Below, piece by piece: positions 9,210-17,916 of a stretch of DNA of 64,000 bases; positions within the stretch are counted from its first letter, which is position 1; each line of letters opens with the position of its first letter. The translations under genes were made by a program, and so were the position numbers. The notes beneath the pieces were generated by a model. That model was not told where the DNA came from, did not search any database, and saw only the letters and a program-made list of their open reading frames with translations. Source of the DNA: CAZSDW01 sp964605705. GTDB taxonomy: Bacteria > Fidelibacterota > UBA2242. The stretch spans positions 10,218 to 74,217 of the forward strand of contig CAZSDW010000014.1 of NCBI GenBank assembly GCA_964605705.1, written 5' to 3'.

Positions 9210-10189
9210 TGCAGGAGCCATTGACCATCGAAAAACTTTTTAATGACAATCGCAAAGTTTATAAGCTGAAGCGCTACAATAATCTTGTCGGTTTTAATCG
9301 GATTGTGACGTCGTCCAAACTGAATCGTCCCGGATTGGAGTTGACGGGATTTTGGAAATATTTCGATAAATCCCGGATCCAGATAATTGGAATGAAAGAG
9401 AAGGTCTTTCTGCGAACGTTGACTGAAGATGAGCGGCAAAAAGTCATTACCAAGTTGTACGCGTCAGGTGTTCCCGCGGTAATTTTTGCCCACACTTCAA
9501 AACCACCGGAGTTTTCGCTGGAAGTTGCCCGGAAATATAATGTCGCTCTTTTTTCGACCCCGATGCTGACCAGCAATCTCATCGCACGGATGATGGATTA
9601 TCTGGACTGGAATCTGGCGCCATCGACTATTGTTCATGGTTCTCTGGTGGATGTTTATGGTGTTGGTTTGTTGTTGACCGGACAGAGTGGTATCGGGAAA
9701 AGTGAAGTTGCCCTTGATCTGGTGGAACGGGGACACCGCCTGGTAGCCGATGATATTGTAAAAATTATCCGAAGAGCCGATAATGTCATTATCGGAACCA
9801 GCAATGAATTTCTGGAACATCATATGGAGGTTCGCGGTCTGGGGATTGTCGATGTCCGGAATATGTTTGGTATTCAGGCAATTCGTCAGCAGAAGCGCGT
9901 CGAGGTACAGGTGGAACTGGTGGAGTGGGATGACAACGCCAGCTATGAACGCATCGGTTCGACAGAGAGCTATATCAAAATTCTGGAAGTTAATACACCG
10001 ATTGTCCACCTGCCGATATATCCCGGTAAAAATATTACGGTAATTGCAGAAGTCATCGCGTTGAACCACCTGCTGAAATTTTTGGGGAAAAATACCGCCA
10101 AGGATTTTGAGAAAAAACTGGCGGCAAAAATCCGAAAAAAAACACAAATGTCAACCATTCAACAGTATCTAAAAAAGGATTTCGAATAA
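9209..10189 (+). CDS. hprK: HPr kinase/phosphorylase
   Basis: Bifunctional kinase/phosphorylase of HPr Ser46, 326 aa. It has an N-terminal MurF-like domain and a C-terminal kinase domain with Walker A GQSGIGKS (158-165), RLVADD, the signature EVRGLGIVDVRNMFG, and the KNITVIAEVIALNHLLK helix. No HPr or PTS gene is in the window, so in this organism it may act in an incomplete regulatory PTS, as in many Gram-negatives. It is translationally coupled to hpf by TGATG. Confidence 0.92.
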   Translation: MQEPLTIEKLFNDNRKVYKLKRYNNLVGFNRIVTSSKLNRPGLELTGFWKYFDKSRIQIIGMKEKVFLRTLTEDERQKVITKLYASGVPAVIFAHTSKPPEFSLEVARKYNVALFSTPMLTSNLIARMMDYLDWNLAPSTIVHGSLVDVYGVGLLLTGQSGIGKSEVALDLVERGHRLVADDIVKIIRRADNVIIGTSNEFLEHHMEVRGLGIVDVRNMFGIQAIRQQKRVEVQVELVEWDDNASYERIGSTESYIKILEVNTPIVHLPIYPGKNITVIAEVIALNHLLKFLGKNTAKDFEKKLAAKIRKKTQMSTIQQYLKKDFE

Positions 10190-10204
10190 GGAAGGAGATC
10201 ACAC

Positions 10205-11179
10205 CTGAAAGCCATCATTCCTGTCGCTGGAATTGGTAAACGGCTACAGCCATTAACGCTGACTCGTCCAAAAGTATTGTTACCTGTTGCCGGTAAGCCA
10301 ATCATTGGTCACATTCTCGACAGACTGATCAAATCAGGTATTGATGAAATAACCCTGATTGTCGGATACAAAGCGGATATGGTTGTGGATTATGTCAAGA
10401 ACCACTCACCGGTCAAGGTGAATTTTGTCGAACAAAAAGAACGGCGGGGATTAGGACATGCGGTTGGATTGGGGCTCGAAGATGTTGAGAAACCGGTCCT
10501 GATTATCCTGGGAGATATTATCCTGGATCTGGACTTTGATCATTTTATCTGTTGTGGTAAAAACAGTATTGGGGTCATGGAGGTCGAAGACCCCCGACGC
10601 TTTGGAATTGTTGAAATGGAAGGTGACCGTGTCAAGCGACTGGTTGAAAAACCCCGGGAATTTATTGGTAATCTGGCGATTGCCGGTATCTATTTATTGC
10701 AACACGAATCCATCCTGAAAAAAGCGATTCAATATACTATTGACAACAATATTACGACAAAGGGTGAATATCAACTGACCGATGCGTTGCAGATTATGCT
10801 CGATTGGAACGAAGAAATGACCATTGAGACCATTCACGCCTGTTATGATTGTGGCACCCGGGAAACTCTGCTGGATACCAACCGGGTGTTACTTGAAAAA
10901 TTGGATAATCAAAGTTACTCCTATAGAAATACCGTAATTGTTCCGCCGGTTTTTATTGGCAGGAATGTGACGATCTCCAATTGTATCATCGGACCGTATG
11001 TCAGCATTGGAGATAATGCGGTTGTGACGGGCACAATTCTGGAAGATTCCATCATCGATGAAAGCACCGAAATTCAATCGGCTGTATTAAAAAATTCCTT
11101 AATTGGTCGGGATGCCAAGGTAACAGGAACTCAAAACAGTATCGATGTGGGAGATGCTTCCCGTCAGAATTTAGGTTGA
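10205..11179 (+). CDS. Sugar-1-phosphate nucleotidyltransferase, apparent CTG start
   Basis: RmlA/GlmU-like pyrophosphorylase, 324 aa. The N-terminal nucleotide-binding motif (KAIIPVAGIGKRLQPLTLTRPK) starts directly after CTG 10205. The in-frame stop TAA 10187-10189, which is also the hprK stop, leaves no ATG, GTG or TTG between it and the motif. AGGAG at 10193-10197 is 7 nt before the CTG. The first conventional candidate, TTG 10277, would delete the catalytic loop. The C-terminus has left-handed beta-helix hexapeptide repeats (IGRNVTISNCIIGPYVSIGD). Substrate may be glucose-, mannose- or N-acetylglucosamine-1-phosphate; the sequence does not settle it. Confidence 0.85.
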   Translation: MKAIIPVAGIGKRLQPLTLTRPKVLLPVAGKPIIGHILDRLIKSGIDEITLIVGYKADMVVDYVKNHSPVKVNFVEQKERRGLGHAVGLGLEDVEKPVLIILGDIILDLDFDHFICCGKNSIGVMEVEDPRRFGIVEMEGDRVKRLVEKPREFIGNLAIAGIYLLQHESILKKAIQYTIDNNITTKGEYQLTDALQIMLDWNEEMTIETIHACYDCGTRETLLDTNRVLLEKLDNQSYSYRNTVIVPPVFIGRNVTISNCIIGPYVSIGDNAVVTGTILEDSIIDESTEIQSAVLKNSLIGRDAKVTGTQNSIDVGDASRQNLG

Positions 11180-11206
11180 TTTTATAAGCAGTGTACAGTA
11201 TGTTTG
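11176..11206 (+). promoter_or_regulatory. Bacteroidota-type promoter before metK
   Basis: GTTG (TTG at 11176-11178) and TATGTTTG (11199-11206) are separated by 20 nt. They match the TTTG / TAnnTTTG consensus of Bacteroidota housekeeping promoters and lie about 30 bp before the metK start. Only motif matching supports this. Confidence 0.45.
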
Positions 11207-11235
11207 TTTAGTTTAAAATTTGGGAAAGGAATAGT

Positions 11236-12390
11236 ATGAAAAAATACCATTTTACTTCAGAATCTGTTACCGAGGGGCATCCGGATAAAGTCTGTGATGC
11301 CGTTTCCGATGCGGTTTTGGATGCTTTATTGACAGTCGATCCGGAGAGTCGGGTCGCCTGCGAAACCTTGACAACTACCGGCTTGGTGATGGTAGTAGGT
11401 GAAATATCGACCCGTGGTTATGTTGATATTCCCCGCACTGTCCGGGATACACTTGAACGAATCGGCTACACCGATCCGGATTTTGGTCTGGATGCAACCA
11501 GTTGTGCCGTTGTAACCTCGATTCATGAACAGAGTGAGAATATTGCCTTGGGTGTCGATGAAACCCAAAGCCATGAACAGGGCGCGGGTGACCAGGGAAT
11601 GATGTTTGGTTATGCCTGCGACGAAACCCCTGAGTTGATGCCGCTGCCGATTTCGCTGGCAAACAAACTGACCCGGCGACTGGCTGAGGTTCGTAAAAAG
11701 GGCATATTGAATTGGGTGCGCCCCGATGGAAAATCCCAGGTTACTGTTGAATATATTGATGGTGAGCCAAAATCCATTACCAGTGTGGTTATCGCAGTTC
11801 ATCATAATCCCGAGATTCCACATGATCAAATCGTCAAAGATGTGAAAAAACATGTCATCATTCCGGTTTGTGAACAATACTTGACTGATGATACAAAATT
11901 TCATATTAACGCGACCGGTATTTTTGCTGTTGGTGGTCCCGAAGCCGATGCCGGTGTGACCGGTCGGAAGATCATTGTTGATACCTACGGCGGTATGGGG
12001 CGCCACGGCGGGGGCGCCTTCTCCGGCAAAGATCCGTCAAAAGTTGACCGCTCTGCTTCTTATATGGCACGTTATATTGCGAAAAATATTGTGGCGGCAA
12101 AACTCGCCCGGCGTTGCGAAGTTCAGTTAGCCTATTCGATCGGGGTTGCCGAACCGGTGTCAGTCTATGCAAACACCTTTGGTACCGGTGTTGTGGAAGA
12201 GGAAAAACTGGCTCAGGCGATTCGTGAAATATTTCCGTTGAAGCCCGCAGCTTTAATTAAACATCTGCAGCTCAAACGCCCGATTTTTTCCAGGACGTCT
12301 GCCTACGGTCACTTTGGTCGTGAAGAGGATGGATTTACCTGGGAATGGACCGATAAAGTGGCTGAGCTAAAAGCATATTTTGGTATCTAA
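11236..12390 (+). CDS. metK: S-adenosylmethionine synthetase
   Basis: Converts methionine and ATP to SAM; 384 aa, full length. Family signatures are present in order: SVTEGHPDKVCD near the N-terminus, GAGDQGMMFGYA (hexapeptide-type motif), GGMGRHGGGAFSGKDPSKVDRSA (P-loop-like) and the C-terminal RTSAYGHFGR. GGAAAGGAATAG precedes ATG 11236. No SAM riboswitch is visible in the 56-bp leader. Confidence 0.96.
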   Translation: MKKYHFTSESVTEGHPDKVCDAVSDAVLDALLTVDPESRVACETLTTTGLVMVVGEISTRGYVDIPRTVRDTLERIGYTDPDFGLDATSCAVVTSIHEQSENIALGVDETQSHEQGAGDQGMMFGYACDETPELMPLPISLANKLTRRLAEVRKKGILNWVRPDGKSQVTVEYIDGEPKSITSVVIAVHHNPEIPHDQIVKDVKKHVIIPVCEQYLTDDTKFHINATGIFAVGGPEADAGVTGRKIIVDTYGGMGRHGGGAFSGKDPSKVDRSASYMARYIAKNIVAAKLARRCEVQLAYSIGVAEPVSVYANTFGTGVVEEEKLAQAIREIFPLKPAALIKHLQLKRPIFSRTSAYGHFGREEDGFTWEWTDKVAELKAYFGI

Positions 12391-12472
12391 TGACTGCCGT
12401 ACAGTTATTTAGATTGGTTTATAGATAGGAACCTTTATTGTAATTCATTGACACCATTAACGATGGGTTAAT

Positions 12473-14194
12473 GTGAAAAGAATCAGTACATATTTTTTTC
12501 TGCTGTTATTATGGTGGGTAATCGGCTGTGAGTTCGAGGCGCCCACCTTGCCGCGTTTACCCAGACGCTGGAATTCAAAAGTCATTATTCCATTATTCGA
12601 GAAGAGCTACAGTTTTGAGGAAATGCTTTATAATTCCTATTCGGATAACAAGGGCAAAATAACCGCCGATGACAGTACTCATCAGATGACCTATTTTGCC
12701 GGTGATGTTGTGGGAAAAACCATATCTGTTGATAGTATCTATCGGAAAATTCCTGCAGTTACTATTGAAAAACAGATTGATCTGGCGAAGGCAACCAGGG
12801 CAAAAGTCAACCGACCGATACCGATTTATGAAACGACTATTTCCGGAGCGATCAGCACCGTAAATAATCGGATTATTGCAGGAGTTTTAAACTCGGATAA
12901 TAGTGCCACCGCAAATACCGCCACAATTTCCGCCATGCTTTCGGATACTCTGTTCAACGATCTGGCAATTGAAGTTGTCGCCCGGAATTTTAAAAACCTG
13001 GTGACCGATACGCTCTGGTTTGACACATTGTTTATTGCGGCTACTGATACTGCCGGGAAAGTAAGTTTTACGTTTGATAATGATTCACTTTTCAGCAAAG
13101 ACCGGACGAACTACATTGATTCTCTGGAGTTCGGATTGACAGTCATCATTAGAGATACTCTGCGAGAAGCTCTCACTCAGGATCTGAACATCGAAATTGC
13201 GGTCAGTGATCTCTACCTCGATTCTTTCTATGGCAGGGTCAATGCCACCGGTTATCTCACCGGTCAGGAAATTCCCAAAAGTCCATCGGGGGCTGACAGT
13301 ATCCGATTCGAGGAAACCATGGCAACATTTTATCTGAGCAATATCGGGAATTTCGATTCGGTCGAATTTTCGATTATCAGTAAAAACCGGTATGTGGCAG
13401 ATATGTCGATGGATACTGTTTTTATTGTTCAGGCAAACCCGGATACGATGGATATTGATATTTCCCGGGTCATGGCGAATCTGCCGGACAGTATCTTGTT
13501 TTATATAGAAGCTGCCATGCCGGTGACGAATTACAGCGGAGCCGATATCGCTGAAGAATTAACCATTGTTTACGAACTGTCCGCACCTCTGAAATTCACA
13601 TTACCGCCAAAAATGAATCTGAGAGCGGATAATCCCACCCGGTTTTTTATCGAAGACAGTCTGACGCGGGCTAATTTAAGCAGAGCCCAGAATGGCGCTG
13701 AATTTGATGTGACTGTCACCAACCATACTCCATTTCAGGGATCCATTATTCTGCTTATTGGCAATAGAAATATTTTTCCAATGGATTCCATCGAAGCCAC
13801 CTGGCACTCAAATTATGAATACATCAATGATACTCTTTATTATATTGGTAAAGACACCCAAATCGTGAAGATTGACACACTGGCGGTGATCGATATTCCG
13901 CCGGCAGTTATACAGGGCGGAACAATCGTGAGTCCCGGACGGGGTGATCGGTATTATCTGGCGGATTCCAGTGCCGTTTCGCTAATCGGGGACACCTGCT
14001 GGTTTCTGCCGGCATTTCATTTTATTAATCCTGATACAAATCAGGTGATTCTGAAAACCGATTACTTGATTGATCTGAAGAGCTACCTGAACCTGCTTTT
14101 CGATCCGTCGGTTTTTTACCCGACCAAAAGCGATACATTGGATTCACTCGATACTTTTAAACCCGACAGTGTCAAAGCGGATACAACCGGATAG
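12473..14194 (+). CDS. Uncharacterised lipoprotein, copy 1 of a duplicated lipoprotein/barrel pair
   Basis: A 573-aa protein starting at GTG 12473 with a lipoprotein signal (hydrophobic FFLLLLWWVIGC, lipobox Cys about residue 19). The mature part is rich in short beta-strands with Asp/Thr-rich turns and no cysteine or catalytic motif. The C-terminal third aligns by eye with the protein encoded at 15668-17896: both have a strand pair ending in FP, a YEYIND/YQVIND segment, and I(V)KIDTLAVIDIPPA versus VKIDTLVKIELPQA. It is probably anchored in the outer membrane and may work with the barrel protein encoded immediately downstream; function unknown. Confidence 0.75.
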   Translation: MKRISTYFFLLLLWWVIGCEFEAPTLPRLPRRWNSKVIIPLFEKSYSFEEMLYNSYSDNKGKITADDSTHQMTYFAGDVVGKTISVDSIYRKIPAVTIEKQIDLAKATRAKVNRPIPIYETTISGAISTVNNRIIAGVLNSDNSATANTATISAMLSDTLFNDLAIEVVARNFKNLVTDTLWFDTLFIAATDTAGKVSFTFDNDSLFSKDRTNYIDSLEFGLTVIIRDTLREALTQDLNIEIAVSDLYLDSFYGRVNATGYLTGQEIPKSPSGADSIRFEETMATFYLSNIGNFDSVEFSIISKNRYVADMSMDTVFIVQANPDTMDIDISRVMANLPDSILFYIEAAMPVTNYSGADIAEELTIVYELSAPLKFTLPPKMNLRADNPTRFFIEDSLTRANLSRAQNGAEFDVTVTNHTPFQGSIILLIGNRNIFPMDSIEATWHSNYEYINDTLYYIGKDTQIVKIDTLAVIDIPPAVIQGGTIVSPGRGDRYYLADSSAVSLIGDTCWFLPAFHFINPDTNQVILKTDYLIDLKSYLNLLFDPSVFYPTKSDTLDSLDTFKPDSVKADTTG

Positions 14195-14198
14195 CCAT

Positions 14199-15623
14199 AT
14201 GCAGATGACTTTTTCAAATATGTGGAGAGAGCATCGATACCTCACAAAGGTTGCGATAGTGATTTTTACTATCGCAACCTCGCTATCCGGTCAAAATCTC
14301 TATAATCCGCGGGCAGTCGCCATGGGTGGTGCATTTACCGCGATACCCGATGGATTGTTCAGCGTCAGCAGTAATCCGGCTAATCTTGCCTTTCGACCGA
14401 AGTACCGGTCCTACCTGTATCTGGCAGGTATTGACTGGCAGATGACGAATAATTTTTTCTCATTGCTGAGCACAGCGAAATATGGTGGAAAGGACATTAC
14501 GGCGGATGGTGCGAAATTACAGCAGGATTTTATAAACGATCTGCCGAGCGATGGCTGGCGAATGGATTATTCAATGAATCTGCCGTTGCCGATTCTGAAT
14601 TTTTCTGTCGGGAATAAAGCCTTTACAACCAATATTCTGTACAATACGGAATATTATATTTCCAAACCCGCGCTGGATGTTATTTTTGCAAATTGGGAAA
14701 AGGGTGTGGAGTATCAGACTGATCTCCGAATCGATGCCATGACCGCGATTGAATATGCCTATTCCATGGGTATTCCCTACGATAATTTAGCCTTTGGATT
14801 TTCAATCAAATATTATCAGGGACTGGGATATTATGGTCTTGATCCCGACTTCAGCACCGGTTCGATTATGGTAGATACCAGCACTTTCACGTTGACCGGC
14901 ACCGGAGATTTTCTGTTTCGTCAATCACCATCCGGTAAAGGTGTCGGTGTGGACCTTGGCATCAGTTATCAGGATAAAAGCGGGCTGGATATGGGCTTCA
15001 GCGTTCAGAATATCGCTGGAGTAATTCGGTGGAACGACCCATCCAGTTCTTCAAAACGGGGCACTGCGATTCTCGAAGCCATGGGTGAACAGGTTAAAAG
15101 TGGAGTACTAAAAAACACGGATCTCAAATTACCGTTTAAGGGTGAGAGCTATCGTTATCAGTTTAGATTAAAAAGTGTTGCCGCTACGGAATTATTCAAG
15201 GACGACAGCAGCTACAGCGATTTCTTTTACAGTAAGATAGATACCATTGCAGATGATCCCCGTATATTTACGACCAAACTGCCGTTGGTGTTTCGATTTG
15301 GCGTGGCTCAGCAGATGCGCGAAGATTTGCTGGTTGCGCTGGATTTTTCGACCAGTTTCAGAGATCGGTTTAGTTTTAACCAGGGCTGGCGGATATCTCT
15401 GGGTGCCGAATATACTTATCTGCGCCGGACGCCGTTTCGCTTTGGAATGGCGATCGGAGATGTCAGCGGCTGGGAAATCAATCTGGGCAGCGGACTGCAT
15501 CTCGGATTCGTCCATGTGGACTGGGCAGTTGGATTCCACCGCGGTATCTGGCTGCATACGACAAGAGGAATCCATTTCTCATTGGGCTCATACCTGACCG
15601 GAAAATACAAATCAAATTACTAA
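14199..15623 (+). CDS. PorV/DUF5723-like outer-membrane barrel protein, copy 1
   Basis: About 474 aa. The start is uncertain: ATG 14199, 14205 and 14220 are all in frame, and 14220 (MWREHRYLTK) gives a compact signal peptide ending at SLSGQ. The mature N-terminus NLYNPRAVAMGGAFTAIPDGLFSVSSNPAN has the NPRAxAMGGA...NPAN pattern of PorV/FadL-like barrels in FCB bacteria. The rest is a strand-rich barrel. It begins a few bases after the lipoprotein stop and is followed by the second lipoprotein copy. Closely similar in layout to the 17917-19272 product (shared TNNF, GKD, LPSDGWR/IPPNGWR, LNFS and NKAFT blocks). Confidence 0.75.
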   Translation: MQMTFSNMWREHRYLTKVAIVIFTIATSLSGQNLYNPRAVAMGGAFTAIPDGLFSVSSNPANLAFRPKYRSYLYLAGIDWQMTNNFFSLLSTAKYGGKDITADGAKLQQDFINDLPSDGWRMDYSMNLPLPILNFSVGNKAFTTNILYNTEYYISKPALDVIFANWEKGVEYQTDLRIDAMTAIEYAYSMGIPYDNLAFGFSIKYYQGLGYYGLDPDFSTGSIMVDTSTFTLTGTGDFLFRQSPSGKGVGVDLGISYQDKSGLDMGFSVQNIAGVIRWNDPSSSSKRGTAILEAMGEQVKSGVLKNTDLKLPFKGESYRYQFRLKSVAATELFKDDSSYSDFFYSKIDTIADDPRIFTTKLPLVFRFGVAQQMREDLLVALDFSTSFRDRFSFNQGWRISLGAEYTYLRRTPFRFGMAIGDVSGWEINLGSGLHLGFVHVDWAVGFHRGIWLHTTRGIHFSLGSYLTGKYKSNY

Positions 15624-15667
15624 CCCATGTCTGTGAATCGCAGTCAGCACTCCGGGATTAATGCTCA

Positions 15668-17896
15668 ATGACACAGTTTCAAATTCCACCCAAAAATAAA
15701 ACACTGATTATTTTAATCGTTTCAGCGTTGCTCTGGTGGTCACTGAGCTGTACCTATGATTCGCTTGAATCGCCGAAGCTGCCGATATTTTATCAGACAA
15801 TTAATCTACCCCTTGTGGATGCTAAGCTCCCGCTATCCGGATTAAGGGATACGACCAATGGTATCTGGGGCGATCCCCTGTCTGATTCGCTTTATTTCAA
15901 ATTTGTGGGCGAACTCGATACAGTGACACTGACTGAAGATATGTTTGTTATTCCGACTGCTACGGAGGTTGCGTTCCAACAGGCATTCGCCGATATTGGC
16001 TCGGCGGGTGACCCGGTTACCATCTCCATGTCTGAAAAATTTCGATTAGCGACTATTTTTGGCTTGCCGTTGCCCCAGCCGAATGAATACATCGTTACAC
16101 CAATTCCCGTGACGGATTTAACTTATCCCGATTCGCCGTTTGAAATCTTTGACAACGATGGGATACCCTACTTTGAGCGGGTCGATTATCTGACGATTGG
16201 TGAGGGCGAATTCAATACTGCGGTGGAGAATGAGATGCTGATGGATCTCAATTCGGTGCTGGTGCAGATAAAAAATAAAGATGGCAGCATTGTCGCGGAA
16301 TCTTTTTACGATACGGTACCGGCGGGTGAAACCCGGTCGGATAGTTATAATTTATCTGGTAAAAGAATGATGGATTCGATTTATGTTTCGATGTCCATGA
16401 CCGTTGCCGGAACCGATGGGGCTCTGTTGACGGTTCCCGCAAATGCCGACCCCTATTTCAATCTGACAATCGGAATTTCAATCTCGGAGATTGAAAGCTT
16501 TTCCGGAAAAGCCGAACCAATCGAGATGCGTCAAACACAACCGCTGCCGGAATCGAACAGTACGATCATCCGGGGGATTCTGGCAGAAATACCTTCGCTG
16601 AGTCCCGATACCAACCAAATTAGTTGGGAAATTGATAACACGCTTCCGATTAATATGAAAATGGCAATCACGTTTTTGAACTTCTATTCGGAGACCGGCG
16701 TTCTGACCATGGAAGCGCTGCTGAATTCCGGTGAAATCACGCAGAGTACGCAGCGACTCGATCTTGATACTTTACGTAATCCCGACCAGACCACCGTTGT
16801 CGATTCGATCATTGTCAGTACGATTATAGAAATACCGCCCGATGCGGGTGACACGGTTTCGACGATTCCCCTGAACCTGAGTGGTGCGTTGGATTTTGCG
16901 TTTACGATTTCAGTCCTGAAGTGTAAGGAGATTGTCGGATTCATTGATGAGTCTTTTGATATGCCGGGGATTTCGATCAGTGATATTCCGAGCGGATTTG
17001 GCGATGTCAATTTTGGGCAAGTTTTGCTCAATTTGCATATATTTAATGAAATTCAAGCCCAAACCGATCTGGACTTTATCATCGAGGGACTCAAGGAAGG
17101 CGAGGAATCTGAAATTGTCACCAGCCGGCAGACGATTTATAAAGCTACCGACGCCGTTCCCATTATGCAATCCGATCTTGCAATTGATATAACGTCCATT
17201 TTTAATATGGTGCCGGATACGATGATTGTTTCCGGTGGCGCGTCCATATCCGGTACGGATACAGCCAGACTTCAGATCAATAAATCCTTTTGGGGCTTCT
17301 ATGAGGTCATTGTTCCCTTTGTAATGCAGATAAATGATATGACCTTTATCCCGGTGACGTCCACCAAATTGGCTGCTATGGATGCGGAAACCCGCGATCG
17401 AATCGAAACCGGTCTGATCCGGGCGGCGATTATTACCAATGTGACCAATGATTTTCCCCTGTCCGGCAGCGTGGATATTCTGATTTCCAATTACGATTAT
17501 TTTCCGCTGACTCCCGACAGCGTGGATTCGGGCTACCAGGTGATTAACGATACGATATTTGCCATTTCAGATACTGGTAACATTATGGTAAAAATTGACA
17601 CTTTGGTAAAAATCGAACTTCCCCAGGCGATTCTCGACCTTCAGAACCACGTCAAAACCCCCGGCGTTTTGGAACATATCAATGAAATAAGTAAGTACCT
17701 TGTTCGGATAATGATCAGTGATACTGTGCACTATATCCGACCACGGATTCACTTCAATAAAACCGAGGATTTTATGTTCATCGGATACAATGACGAAATT
17801 GATATTACATCGATATTCAGCCTGACGCTGGAATCGGGAAGTTTTCTCGGTCTTAGTGGAGGAGAAGGGGATTCGCTGCAGAAAAGCGGTCCGTAA
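15668..17896 (+). CDS. Uncharacterised lipoprotein, copy 2 of the duplicated pair
   Basis: A 742-aa lipoprotein: hydrophobic TLIILIVSALLWWSLSC with lipobox Cys about residue 28, then SPKLPIFYQTINLPLVDAKL, which mirrors PTLPRLPRRWNSKVIIPLFE in the protein encoded at 12473-14194. It is longer than copy 1 by extra beta-rich segments in its middle. One segment (LLNLHIFNEIQAQTDLDFIIEGL) resembles the immunoglobulin-like strands of envelope lipoproteins. No enzymatic motif. It is located between two barrel genes with short gaps (44 and 20 bp). Confidence 0.75.
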   Translation: MTQFQIPPKNKTLIILIVSALLWWSLSCTYDSLESPKLPIFYQTINLPLVDAKLPLSGLRDTTNGIWGDPLSDSLYFKFVGELDTVTLTEDMFVIPTATEVAFQQAFADIGSAGDPVTISMSEKFRLATIFGLPLPQPNEYIVTPIPVTDLTYPDSPFEIFDNDGIPYFERVDYLTIGEGEFNTAVENEMLMDLNSVLVQIKNKDGSIVAESFYDTVPAGETRSDSYNLSGKRMMDSIYVSMSMTVAGTDGALLTVPANADPYFNLTIGISISEIESFSGKAEPIEMRQTQPLPESNSTIIRGILAEIPSLSPDTNQISWEIDNTLPINMKMAITFLNFYSETGVLTMEALLNSGEITQSTQRLDLDTLRNPDQTTVVDSIIVSTIIEIPPDAGDTVSTIPLNLSGALDFAFTISVLKCKEIVGFIDESFDMPGISISDIPSGFGDVNFGQVLLNLHIFNEIQAQTDLDFIIEGLKEGEESEIVTSRQTIYKATDAVPIMQSDLAIDITSIFNMVPDTMIVSGGASISGTDTARLQINKSFWGFYEVIVPFVMQINDMTFIPVTSTKLAAMDAETRDRIETGLIRAAIITNVTNDFPLSGSVDILISNYDYFPLTPDSVDSGYQVINDTIFAISDTGNIMVKIDTLVKIELPQAILDLQNHVKTPGVLEHINEISKYLVRIMISDTVHYIRPRIHFNKTEDFMFIGYNDEIDITSIFSLTLESGSFLGLSGGEGDSLQKSGP

Positions 17897-17916
17897 AATG
17901 CTGGTGGTTTAAGACA

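Noticed and set aside
11180..11235. SAM riboswitch before metK
   Set aside because: The 56-bp leader is too short and lacks the SAM-I/SAM-II cores.
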